From Halobellus limi (GTDB lineage: Archaea; Halobacteriota; Halobacteria; Halobacteriales; Haloferacaceae), in assembly GCF_004799685.1 (NCBI RefSeq), contig NZ_CP031311.1, forward strand, positions 620,001-684,000: a stretch of DNA of 64,000 nucleotides. Reading direction: 5' to 3'. Positions 18,691 through 26,749 of the stretch are shown here, in pieces (position 1 is the first letter of the stretch; each line of letters begins with the position of its first letter). The translations under genes and the position numbers were made by a program. The notes under the pieces were generated by a model. That model had not been told where the DNA came from and did not search any database. It saw nothing but the letters and a program-made list of their open reading frames with translations.

Positions 18691-19902
18691 CTATCGACCC
18701 AACTCGGCGTGCGCGCTGGAGAGGTGTCGCGAGGCGAGCGCCGACAGGAGCGACAGTTCGCCCGCGAGCGCGCCGACGGCGACGTACTCGGCGAGGGCGT
18801 CGGCGTTCGACCCCGCGGGGTCGCCGCCGCCGCGGACGCCCAGGACGTCCAGCGCCTCCGATTGCGTCGGGAGCTTCGTCCCGCCGCCGACCGTCCCCAC
18901 TTCCAGCGACGCCAGCGAGACCGAGAGGTAGAGGTCATCTTCCCGCACTTCGGCGGTCGTGATCGCGTTCGCCCCCTCGACGACCTGCGCCTCGTCCTGC
19001 CCGGTCGCGAGGAACATCGCGGCGACGACGTTCGCGACGTGGGCGTTGAAGCCGAGGCTGCCGGCCTTCGCCGACCCGACGAGGTTCTTCCGGGTGTTGA
19101 GTTCCGCGACGTCCTCCGGCGTCGTGTGCAGGCGCTCCTCGACGACCTCGCGTGGAATCGTCACGTCCGCCGTGACGGAGCGGCCGCGCCCCTCGACGGC
19201 GTTGATCGCGGCGGGCTTCTTGTCCGTGCAGAGGTTCCCCGAGAGCGCGACGAGGCCCGCCTCGGTCTCCGCTTCGACGACGTCGCAGGCGGCCTCCGTC
19301 GCGATGGTGGCCATATTCATCCCCATCGCGTCCTTCGTGTCGTAGCGGAACCGGAGGTAGACGGAGTTGCCGACGACGTACGGCGTCACGTCGAGCAGTT
19401 CGCCGTGGCTCGTGGTCGACTCCGCCGCCTCGACCAGCCGGTCGGTGTTGTCGCGGACCCACGCGACGAGCGCCTCCGCCTCGACGACGTCCTCGACGCG
19501 GAACACCGGTGCACGGGTCATCCCCGACTTGATCACGCGCGCGTTCGCGCCGCCGGCAGCCGAGAGCACCGAGCAGCCGCGGTTGACGCTCGCCAGTAGC
19601 GCACCTTCGGTAGTCGCCATCGGCAGGTACGTCTCGCCGCCGGCGGCCCCCCCGTTCACGGAGACGGGACCCGCGACGCCCATCGGCACCTGGACCGCCC
19701 CGAGCATGTTCTCGATGTTCGATTCGGCGCGCTCGGCCGGGAACCCGTAGTCGCCGACGGCGGAGAGCGTCGCGCCGGTCTCCGATTCGACGAGTCGTCG
19801 TCGGGCCTCGGCGGCGACGTCGGCGTCGGCGTGGTCGTCCAGTTCGTGAAGCCGGAGGTCGCCCTCGCGGACGCGCGCGGCGAGGTCGGCGGCGTCTGTC
19901 AT
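18691..19902 (-). CDS. hmgA: 3-hydroxy-3-methylglutaryl-CoA reductase (class I)
   Basis: A 403-residue NADPH-dependent reductase that makes mevalonate for isoprenoid lipid synthesis. Class I signatures are visible: ENMLGAVQVPMGVAGPV with the catalytic Glu region, CTDKKPAAINAVEGRG with the catalytic Lys, DAMGMNMATIATE, TGQDEAQVVEGANAIT with the catalytic Asp, and a C-terminal His in ASRHLSSAH. No membrane domain, as in other archaea. It is the target of statin-type inhibitors in haloarchaea. Single gene, convergent with the membrane protein gene. Confidence 0.96.
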   Translation of the reverse strand: MTDAADLAARVREGDLRLHELDDHADADVAAEARRRLVESETGATLSAVGDYGFPAERAESNIENMLGAVQVPMGVAGPVSVNGGAAGGETYLPMATTEGALLASVNRGCSVLSAAGGANARVIKSGMTRAPVFRVEDVVEAEALVAWVRDNTDRLVEAAESTTSHGELLDVTPYVVGNSVYLRFRYDTKDAMGMNMATIATEAACDVVEAETEAGLVALSGNLCTDKKPAAINAVEGRGRSVTADVTIPREVVEERLHTTPEDVAELNTRKNLVGSAKAGSLGFNAHVANVVAAMFLATGQDEAQVVEGANAITTAEVREDDLYLSVSLASLEVGTVGGGTKLPTQSEALDVLGVRGGGDPAGSNADALAEYVAVGALAGELSLLSALASRHLSSAHAELGR

Positions 19903-20077
19903 ACCGCCCCATTTCCCGGGGCGACCCTAACGGTTTCCGGTTTTCCCGACACCCGTGGGGTCCGCTCGCGGTCGGGGCCCGAGTGGAGTCCGGAGCGGCG
20001 GTGGCGGCCCGTGGCGTCCGGCGCGGCCGCGCGCCCGGAAGGGAAACCTACTCGGTTCCCGGAGGTGAGATCCGAGT

Positions 20078-20887
20078 ATGACCGCGCCGTTCTTCGAGCG
20101 CCTCGGCGACCGCATCGAGCGGGTCGACAGCGTCGTCTCCGTCGGCCTCGACGCCGACCGCTCGCGACTCCCCGAGCACCTCCTCGAAAAGGACCTCCCG
20201 CAGTGGGCGTTCAACCGCCGGATCATCGACGCGACGCACGAACACGCCGCCTGCTACAAGCCGAACGCGGCGTTCTACGAGAGCGAGGAGGGCTGGCGGT
20301 CGCTCCGGGAGACCATCGCCTACGCCGACGGGAAAGACGTGCCCGTCCTCTTAGACGCCAAGCGCGCCGACATCGGCAACACGACGCGGCAGTACGCCGA
20401 GCTGCTCGACGACGTCGACGCGATCACGGTCAATCCGTACATGGGTCGGGACTCCCTCCAGCCGTTCCTCGACCGATCGGAGAAGGGCGTCTTCGTCCTC
20501 TGTCGGACGTCGAACCCCGGCGGGGCCGACCTTCAGGACCTCGAACTGGCCTCGGGAGAGACCGTCTACGAGCGGGTCGCCGCGCTCGCGGACCTGTGGA
20601 ACGAACACGGCAACGTCGGCCTCGTCGTCGGCGCGACCGCGCCCGAGGAACTCGAATCGATCCGAGAGCAGGTGCCCGACCTCCCGTTCCTCGTGCCGGG
20701 CATCGGCGCGCAGGGCGGTGACGCCGAGGCGGCCGTCGAGTACGGGCTGTCGGGGGGCGTCGGCCTCGTCAACTCCTCACGCGGCATCATTTTCGCCGGC
20801 GAGGACCAGGACGAGGCGTTCGCGAGGGCCGCCGGCGACGCGGCCCGGCGACTGAAGCGGCGGCTGAACCGGTACCGCGACGCCTAG
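20078..20887 (+). CDS. pyrF: Orotidine 5'-phosphate decarboxylase
   Basis: A 269-residue TIM-barrel enzyme that converts OMP to UMP in pyrimidine synthesis. The catalytic motif LLDAKRADIGNTTRQYA near residues 88-104 is characteristic, as are GLDADRSRLP at the N-terminus and VPGIGAQGGDAE near the phosphate-binding end. Length fits the longer type 2 subfamily. Single gene transcribed divergently from hmgA. Confidence 0.95.
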   Translation: MTAPFFERLGDRIERVDSVVSVGLDADRSRLPEHLLEKDLPQWAFNRRIIDATHEHAACYKPNAAFYESEEGWRSLRETIAYADGKDVPVLLDAKRADIGNTTRQYAELLDDVDAITVNPYMGRDSLQPFLDRSEKGVFVLCRTSNPGGADLQDLELASGETVYERVAALADLWNEHGNVGLVVGATAPEELESIREQVPDLPFLVPGIGAQGGDAEAAVEYGLSGGVGLVNSSRGIIFAGEDQDEAFARAAGDAARRLKRRLNRYRDA

Positions 20888-20926
20888 ATCTCGCCTCTGG
20901 GATCCCGCCGACCCCGACTCCGGCGG

Positions 20927-21118
20927 CTACCGGAACTCCGGCACTTCGCCGTCGTCGCCCTCGGCGAAGACATCCTCTCTGCCCTCCGGATCCGCGCAGT
21001 GGACGCAGACGCCCTGCTCGGTGTCGAAGTGGACCGAGCAGACGGCCGCGCCGCAACGGTGGCAGGCGTACTCGGCCTCGCGGCGCTCGCACACCTGACA
21101 GACGCCCGTCACGCTCAT
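20927..21118 (-). CDS. Small zinc finger protein (HIT/B-box-like)
   Basis: A 63-residue protein with a cross-brace pattern of Cys and His: CQVCERREAEYACHRCGAAV, then CSVHFDTEQGVCVHC. Eight Cys/His ligands could hold two zinc ions in a treble-clef or HIT-type finger. The tail is acidic. Such small zinc-finger proteins are common and conserved in haloarchaea; the function is not known. Confidence 0.8.
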   Translation of the reverse strand: MSVTGVCQVCERREAEYACHRCGAAVCSVHFDTEQGVCVHCADPEGREDVFAEGDDGEVPEFR

Positions 21119-21236
21119 AGCCGGGTGTACGCCGGCCGTTCACTTTAGTCACGGGGGCCGGTGGTCCCTCCCGAGCGACGCGGGGACGACCGATCGACGA
21201 GCAACGCTCTTTGCCCCGGCGCTCCCAACGATCCGT

Positions 21237-21482
21237 ATGAGCATCACGCTGTACGCGCTCGACGGCTGTCCGTACTGCGAGGACGTCCACGACGCCCTGC
21301 AGACCCACGACGTCGACTACGACACGATATGGGTCGAGGGACTGCACTCCGAACGCGACGAGGTCAAGCGCGTGAGCGGCCAGCGCGCCGTCCCCGTGCT
21401 GATCGACGACGAGCGCGGCGTGACGATGAACGAGAGCGAGAACATCCTGACGTACGTCGAGCGGACGCTCGCGAACCGATGA
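21237..21482 (+). CDS. Glutaredoxin-like protein
   Basis: An 81-residue thioredoxin-fold protein with the redox motif CPYC at residues 11-14 (LDGCPYCEDVH) and the cis-Pro segment GQRAVPVLIDD. Haloarchaea use gamma-glutamylcysteine rather than glutathione, so its reductant may be that thiol (inference). Its TGA overlaps the ATG of the cobalamin adenosyltransferase gene. A T-rich patch near 21208 may be the promoter. Confidence 0.9.
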   Translation: MSITLYALDGCPYCEDVHDALQTHDVDYDTIWVEGLHSERDEVKRVSGQRAVPVLIDDERGVTMNESENILTYVERTLANR

Positions 21483-22012
21483 AGATCTACACCGGCCGCG
21501 GCGACGAGGGGATGACCGATCTCCGGGACATGTCGCGTGTCTCGAAGACGAGCGCCCGGATCGAGGCCTACGGCACCGTCGACGAGGCGAACGCCCTCGT
21601 CGGGACCGCACGGCCCACGGGGTACGACGACGTCGACGAGACGCTCGAACGCATCCAGAACCACCTCCACATCGTCCAGGCGGACTTCGCGAACCCCTCG
21701 CCCGACGAGGATGACCCCGTGGTGGCCGACGCGCACGTCGAAGAACTGGAGGACGCCATCGACGAGGCCGACGAGGAACTCGACCCGCTGACGTCGTTCG
21801 TCCTCCCCGGCGGGAGCGAGGCCGGCGCGACGCTGCACCACGCGCGCGCGGTCGTCAGGCGGGCGGAACGCCGCGCGGTCGACCTCGCGGCCGACGAACC
21901 AGTTAACGGGGAAGCGATCCGGTATCTCAACCGGCTCTCCGACGCCCTGTTCGTGCTCGGAAGGCTGGTCAACGCCCGCGACGGCGTCCCCGAGGAGTCG
22001 CCGACGTACTGA
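21479..22012 (+). CDS. Cob(I)alamin adenosyltransferase, PduO type
   Basis: A 177-residue enzyme that attaches the adenosyl group of ATP to cob(I)alamin, giving coenzyme B12. The N-terminal ATP-binding motif KIYTGRGDEGMTDL and the C-terminal helices (ATLHHARAVVRRAERR and YLNRLSDALFVLGRLVN) are diagnostic of the PduO-type family. The start at 21479 overlaps the glutaredoxin stop (ATGA), so the two are likely coupled. Confidence 0.93.
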   Translation: MKIYTGRGDEGMTDLRDMSRVSKTSARIEAYGTVDEANALVGTARPTGYDDVDETLERIQNHLHIVQADFANPSPDEDDPVVADAHVEELEDAIDEADEELDPLTSFVLPGGSEAGATLHHARAVVRRAERRAVDLAADEPVNGEAIRYLNRLSDALFVLGRLVNARDGVPEESPTY

Positions 22013-22058
22013 CGGATCGCCGAGGCGGCTGTCGCGGCCGACGCGCCGAAGAAGAACG

Positions 22059-22067
22059 CTTAAGTCC
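22059..22067 (+). promoter_or_regulatory. Promoter element of tRNA-Val
   Basis: CTTAAGTCC lies about 30 bases upstream of the tRNA 5' end, the spacing and sequence expected of haloarchaeal stable-RNA promoters. Confidence 0.6.
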
Positions 22068-22091
22068 GGCGACGGGGAAGCATCGATGCGC

Positions 22092-22166
22092 GGGTCGGTG
22101 GTCTAGTCCGGTTATGACGGCTCCTTCACACGGAGCAGGCCGGCGGTTCGAATCCGCCCCGACCCA
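22092..22166 (+). tRNA. tRNA-Val (anticodon CAC)
   Basis: A complete cloverleaf of 75 bases. The acceptor stem is GGGTCGG/CCGACCC (22092-22098 with 22159-22165), followed by discriminator A. The anticodon stem is GCTCC/GGAGC (22120-22124 with 22132-22136) with loop TTCACAC, anticodon CAC at 22127-22129. The T arm contains GGTTCGAATCC. No intron; CCA is not encoded. Its 3' end recurs twice in the tandem repeats that follow. Confidence 0.96.
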
Positions 22167-22456
22167 TGTTTCTGCGGCGCACCGTGAGGAACGAAGTGAC
22201 GAGCCGCGCCGCAGGATTGGCGTTACAGGCGGATTCGAGCCGGGGAGGTCGCGCACAGCGAACGGAGTGAGCGAGCACGTCCGACCGAGGTTCGCAATCT
22301 GCCCCGACCCATGTTTCTGCGGCGCACCGTGAGGAACGAAGTGACGAGCCGCGCCGCAGGATTGGCGTTACAGGCGGATTCGAGCCGGGGAGGTCGCGCA
22401 CAGCGAACGGAGTGAGCGAGCACGTCCGACCGAGGTTCGCAATCTGCCCCGACCCA
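22167..22456 (+). repeat. Exact 145-bp tandem duplication, each unit ending in a degenerate tRNA-Val 3' end
   Basis: Two identical 145-bp units occupy 22167-22311 and 22312-22456. Each ends TTCGCAATCTGCCCCGACCCA, up to one base, resembling the tRNA T-arm and acceptor end at 22147-22166. Each carries a hairpin TGCGGCGC/GCGCCGCA (22173-22180 with 22206-22213 in unit 1) and the motif GAACGGAGTGAGCGAGC. It could be an array of integration-type sites or a tandem duplication of the tRNA 3' flank. No integrase gene is in the window, and the 22167-22537 gap has no other feature I can support. Confidence 0.85.
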
Positions 22457-22537
22457 CTCGTTCTCCTGACGGTTGCGAAGGTTCCGAATCGGCCGTCGCG
22501 CTCGGGCTTTATGTCACTCGGAGCCGAATTGACGGGT

Positions 22538-22918
22538 ATGGCCGATACGAAAGAGGGACGAGAGAAACAGGCAGCCGACGAGGCGCGACGGCAGCGAGAG
22601 CGAGCACTCAAGGAGGCCCTGGCCCGTGCAGACGAGGCCGAACCGGCTGCTGACGAGCGGGGGGAGGCGAGCGGTGAAGAGGGCGACTCACTCGATCTCC
22701 CCCTGACGTGTCACCGGCGCAACTGCGACCAACCCGCGGAGTTCCTCGTGCTCGAACGGTACCAAGAAGAGACGGGAAAGGGGGCCGTCGAGGCGACGGC
22801 GGCCCTCTGTCGGGCACACACGGACGAGGAGAGTCCGACGAACCTCGACGGCGCCTACGACGAGTACGTCTTCCGCGTCGTGCCGCTTCCCGAGTCCCTC
22901 CGACAGGAATCCGCGTAG
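22538..22918 (+). CDS. Haloarchaeal hypothetical protein with Cys/His cluster
   Basis: A 126-residue protein. The first ~50 residues are a charged helix (KEGREKQAADEARRQRERAL) and an acidic linker. The second half has LTCHRRNCDQPAEFLVLERY and ATAALCRAH, giving three Cys and two His that could bind a metal. I do not know a function. The start at 22538 is chosen over upstream codons because they would read into the tandem repeats. Confidence 0.7.
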   Translation: MADTKEGREKQAADEARRQRERALKEALARADEAEPAADERGEASGEEGDSLDLPLTCHRRNCDQPAEFLVLERYQEETGKGAVEATAALCRAHTDEESPTNLDGAYDEYVFRVVPLPESLRQESA

Positions 22919-22993
22919 TTCGGTCCGTTCCCCGTCTTCCGCCCCGCCTGTAGTCACCGGCACTCATTACCGTCCGTCGCCAAGTGAACTCCG

Positions 22994-23836
22994 ATGGAGC
23001 CCACCGTCTCCGGATCGGACGAACGAACCGTCCGAGAGCTGATCCGATTTTACCTCTTGGACCACCGGACGCCGGTCGGAAGGGCGATCGACATCGCGCT
23101 GTTGGGACTGAATCTACTCTTCGTCGGTGTCTTCGTCGTCGAAACGTACCCGGTCTCCGCTCGGGTCCGATCGGCCCTCTGGCAACTCGAGGTCGGAATC
23201 GCGGGCGTGTTTGCCGTTGAGTATCTATTCCGGTTGTACGGCGCACGCGACCGGCTCGCGGAGTTCTCTAACGGGTACACGATGGTCGATCTGCTTTCGA
23301 TTCTCCCGACGCTTTCGATCGTGTTGCTGCCGACTTCGGTCGGGATCGTAAACGTCGGGTTCCTGCGCGCGATCCGGATCGTTCGCGTGCTCCGCTTCTA
23401 CCGGTTCACCGCCGACGCGGAGTTCTTCTTCGGGACTGTCTCGGACAACACCCTCCGTGCGATGAAACTCTTCCTCACGATTCTCGTCTTGTTGGTCGTC
23501 TCCGCCGGACTGTTCTACAGCGTCGAGAGCGGAGCGAACCCCGGAATCGAGACGTTCGGGGACGCGTTCTACTACACGGTCGTCACGCTCTCGACGGTGG
23601 GGTTCGGCGACATCGTCCCGGCGACGGCCGCGGGGCGGTGGGTCACGGTGGCCGCCATCTTGGCCGCCGTCATCCTGATCCCCCGACAGGCGAGCAAGAT
23701 CCTCAGAGAGTGGACGTCCAAAGAGAAGGTGAACGTCACGTGTCCCGACTGTGGGCTGGCGTATCACGACCCGGACGCGTCGCACTGCAAGGCCTGTGGA
23801 CACGTGATCTATCAGGAGGCCGATTCCCGGGAGTGA
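22994..23836 (+). CDS. Voltage-gated-type potassium channel with C-terminal zinc ribbon
   Basis: A 280-residue six-transmembrane channel subunit. S4 carries spaced arginines (LRAIRIVRVLRFYRF, residues ~121-135), and the pore loop has the selectivity filter TVGFGD near residue 205 after FYYTVVTLS. The cytoplasmic C-terminus ends in a zinc ribbon (TCPDCGLAYH and CKACGHVIY), an unusual appendage that could tether or gate the tetramer. Codon use is somewhat less GC-rich than the surroundings. It lies just beyond the tRNA-Val repeats. Ion specificity is inferred from the filter. Confidence 0.9.
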   Translation: MEPTVSGSDERTVRELIRFYLLDHRTPVGRAIDIALLGLNLLFVGVFVVETYPVSARVRSALWQLEVGIAGVFAVEYLFRLYGARDRLAEFSNGYTMVDLLSILPTLSIVLLPTSVGIVNVGFLRAIRIVRVLRFYRFTADAEFFFGTVSDNTLRAMKLFLTILVLLVVSAGLFYSVESGANPGIETFGDAFYYTVVTLSTVGFGDIVPATAAGRWVTVAAILAAVILIPRQASKILREWTSKEKVNVTCPDCGLAYHDPDASHCKACGHVIYQEADSRE

Positions 23837-23936
23837 CCGTCGATCGATAGGGGCGCTCGTGGCCTCGGCACGAACCGTGGTGTCGACGGCCCCCTCGCGA
23901 GTACTTATTTGTGAGGCGCGTACCACGTGGTGGTAT

Positions 23937-24899
23937 ATGCCACGATCGCGCCGGGAGTTCCTCGAACGTCTCGGCGCGACTTGTGCAGTGTCCGCAGCGG
24001 GACTGAGCGGTTGTACGGGTAGTCCGTCGGTCTCCACGGGTCCGACGACGGTACGGGTCGGCTCGAAGGCCTTCGCCGAGCAGCGGATCCTCGGATACCT
24101 GGCGTACGAACGGCTCCGGCCCCTCGACGGGATCCAGGCCGTCGACGAGATCGGATACGGCGATTCGCGGGAGAACTGGGGGGCGACGGCGGCGGGGACG
24201 AAGCACCTCTACTGGGAGTACACGGGCACGGCCTGGCGCGAGCTTCCACCCCGCCGCGAGCGCCGGGTGACCGACCCACGGCGGCTCTACGAACTCGCCG
24301 CGGCCGACGCCCGCGAGCGGGGGCTTCGGATGGCCGAACCGGCGTCCTTCTCGAACGAGTACGTGCTCGTCGCCGACCGGGACTGGAGCGAGCGGACCGG
24401 CGTCGAAACGATCAGCGACCTCGCCGCCCACGTCGACGCGGGCAACGCCGGCTTCGGCGTCGCCGTCAACGAGGACTTCTATCACCGAGAGGACGCCTGG
24501 GAGGGCGTCACGGAGTACTACGGGATCGGTCCCGACGCGCGCGAGCGCGTCGAGTCCGGGCGCTTCGTCGTCACCTCCGTCGGGCTCACGTACGAACTGC
24601 TTCGGGACGGGCGCGCGCAGGTGGCGAGCGGGTTCGATACTGATCCGCAACTCGACCGCGACTCCGTCCGGACGCTCGAGGACGACCGCGAGTACTTCAT
24701 CCCGTATCAGCCGGCGCCGACGGCACACGCTCCGACGGTCGCGGACCACCCGGTCCTCTTCGAGTCGCTCGCGCCCGTGGTCTCGGCGCTCGACGAGGCG
24801 ACGATCCGCGATCTCAACCGCGAGGTCCTCCTCGAAGGCCGGACGGCGAGGACGGTCGCAGCGGAGTTCCTCGACCGAACCGTGGGGGCCGAGGGATGA
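23937..24899 (+). CDS. TAT-exported lipoprotein, glycine betaine/choline (OpuAC/ProX) type binding protein
   Basis: A 320-residue extracellular solute-binding protein. The N-terminus has a twin-arginine signal (SRREFLERLG) and lipobox LSGC at residues ~22-25, as in haloarchaeal lipoproteins. The mature domain starts VRVGSKAFAEQRILGYL, the signature of the OpuAC/quaternary-amine family; aromatic residues (YWEYTGTAWRE) could form the cation box. No permease or ATPase gene is adjacent. Instead its stop overlaps the ATG of a histidine kinase, suggesting a sensory role. The ligand is not proven. Confidence 0.88.
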   Translation: MPRSRREFLERLGATCAVSAAGLSGCTGSPSVSTGPTTVRVGSKAFAEQRILGYLAYERLRPLDGIQAVDEIGYGDSRENWGATAAGTKHLYWEYTGTAWRELPPRRERRVTDPRRLYELAAADARERGLRMAEPASFSNEYVLVADRDWSERTGVETISDLAAHVDAGNAGFGVAVNEDFYHREDAWEGVTEYYGIGPDARERVESGRFVVTSVGLTYELLRDGRAQVASGFDTDPQLDRDSVRTLEDDREYFIPYQPAPTAHAPTVADHPVLFESLAPVVSALDEATIRDLNREVLLEGRTARTVAAEFLDRTVGAEG

Positions 24900-26734
24900 T
24901 CCGCCGACTGCTGTCGCTGCCCGGGGTCCGACTCCTCGTCGAGGCGGTCCGGGACTCGTACCGACGCAAACTGGCGGCCGGACTCTTCGTCGTCCTGCTG
25001 GTCAGCGCGGTCGCTGCCGTCGGACTGTACGTTCAGGTGGGGGTGCTCCTCAGCGAGAACGTCGAGCAGTCGATGACGGCCGCGGCGAACTCGGAGGCGA
25101 GCGAACTGACCGAGTGGACCGGACAGAACCGGCTCGTCGCGCGGCTGCTCTCGGAACATCCCGTCTACGGGTCCGGGGAGCCGGCGGCGGTTCGATCGTA
25201 CCTGCAGACCCAGCGGGCCGAGCGGACGGAGGCCGAGATCGTGAACGCCTACGTGATCGATCGTCGGAACCTGACCGTCGAAACGAGTGCGCGGCGGGAA
25301 CTGGAGGGGACGGCCGTCGAGGACCTCCCGTGGGAGCAGCGGTTCGCGTTCCAGCGGTTCACGGACGTCCGAATCACGCGCCCCTACGAGGACGGAACCG
25401 GCGAGACGGTGCTGGGGTTTCTGACGCCGATCCGAGCGATGCCGGGGCATCTCTTGGTGGTCACGATCGACTCCACCGGGCTCTTCGACCGGTTCGAACA
25501 TCCGGTCGACGGCGGGTACACCCGCGTCGTCGACTCGAACGGGACGGTCGTCCTCGCCGACAACCGCTCGGCGATGCTGCAGCAGTATCGCGACGAGCGG
25601 CTCCGCGCTCCCGAGGTCGTCTCCGGACTGCGGGGTGATGCCGGGTTCAGCGATCCGGTGAACTACGGGCGGAGCAACCCTGACCGAACCGTCGCCGCGT
25701 ATGCGCCAGTCGAGGGGACCGACTGGGTCGTCATCGAACACGCACCGGCCGACGAGGCCTACGCGATCACCGGGCAGGTGCGAACCTGGATCGGCCTCGT
25801 CGGCGTCGTCGCCCTGTTCGGGCTCCTCAGCGTGGTCGTCGTCCTCGGAGCCGACGTGACGCGATCGCTGTCTCGACTGACCGCGCGGGCCGAACGCATC
25901 CAGGCGGGCGAGTACGACGTCGACTTCGATACCGACCGCCCCGACGAGTTCGGCGACCTCAACCGAACGCTCGCGTCCACGCGAGACACGCTTCGAGAGC
26001 GGTTCGAGAAGCTCAGAGAGACCGAACGCGCGCTCCGGCGTTCGAACGTGCGCCTCGAAGAGCGATCCTCGATGGTGACCGTTCTCAACCGGATCCTGCG
26101 GCACAACGTCCGCAACGACGTCAACATCATCGCCGGCCGGACGCAGTCCGTCGCGGAGGACGTCGACGACGAGCGACTCCGCGAGGAACTGGACACCGTC
26201 CGTCGGACCGCGCTGAAACTGTCCGACATCTCGGATCGCACCCAGCGGATCAAACAACTGCTGGTGGACCGGGGGGCCGAAACGACGTCCCTCCGACTGG
26301 CCGACGCGCTGGAGGCGCCGCTCGAGGAGGTCCGGGCGGAGGCGCCCGAATCGACGATCCGCGTCGACGTCCCCGCGGACGTCGTCGTCGGAGCCTCCGA
26401 GACACTGCCGCTCGCGATCGCCGACGTCGTCGAACAGATCATCGTCGCGAGCGACGGTCCGGTCTCCGTCGATATCGACGGCACCCCGACGGGGACAGAG
26501 CGCGACGGGCAGTCGGTGACACTCGCGGTCAGCGACGACGGGGCGGGGATCCCGAAAATGGACGTCCTGGCGGTCGAACGGGGCGAGGAGACGCCGTTGA
26601 ACCACGCCGAGGGACTGGCGCTGTGGTGTCTCAAGTGGACCGTGGACACGACGGCCGGCGACCTCGACGTCGATCCCGAGGGCGCGACCGTGGCGGTTCG
26701 TCTCCCCGTCGTGGACGAGAGAGCGGAGTCGTGA
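24896..26734 (+). CDS. Membrane sensor histidine kinase (dCACHE-HAMP-HisKA-HATPase)
   Basis: A 612-residue kinase. TM1 is at about residues 27-49 (LAAGLFVVLLVSAVAAVGLYV), a ~245-residue extracellular sensor of dCACHE type follows, TM2 is near 295-320, then a HAMP segment (LSRLTARAERIQAGEYDVDF). The phospho-acceptor box is ILRHNVRNDVN near residue 402; the ATPase domain shows DDGAGIPKMD and an atypical ending (GLALWCLKWTVD). Start codon overlaps the binding-protein stop. No response regulator is in the window, as is common for haloarchaeal kinases. Confidence 0.9.
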   Translation: MIRRLLSLPGVRLLVEAVRDSYRRKLAAGLFVVLLVSAVAAVGLYVQVGVLLSENVEQSMTAAANSEASELTEWTGQNRLVARLLSEHPVYGSGEPAAVRSYLQTQRAERTEAEIVNAYVIDRRNLTVETSARRELEGTAVEDLPWEQRFAFQRFTDVRITRPYEDGTGETVLGFLTPIRAMPGHLLVVTIDSTGLFDRFEHPVDGGYTRVVDSNGTVVLADNRSAMLQQYRDERLRAPEVVSGLRGDAGFSDPVNYGRSNPDRTVAAYAPVEGTDWVVIEHAPADEAYAITGQVRTWIGLVGVVALFGLLSVVVVLGADVTRSLSRLTARAERIQAGEYDVDFDTDRPDEFGDLNRTLASTRDTLRERFEKLRETERALRRSNVRLEERSSMVTVLNRILRHNVRNDVNIIAGRTQSVAEDVDDERLREELDTVRRTALKLSDISDRTQRIKQLLVDRGAETTSLRLADALEAPLEEVRAEAPESTIRVDVPADVVVGASETLPLAIADVVEQIIVASDGPVSVDIDGTPTGTERDGQSVTLAVSDDGAGIPKMDVLAVERGEETPLNHAEGLALWCLKWTVDTTAGDLDVDPEGATVAVRLPVVDERAES

Positions 26735-26749
26735 TTCTCCCCGAGGGCG

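Noticed and set aside
22126-22611. Minus-strand frame with repeated peptides across tRNA-Val and the tandem duplication
   Set aside because: It is antisense to the tRNA and its repeats are just the 145-bp duplication; no family features.
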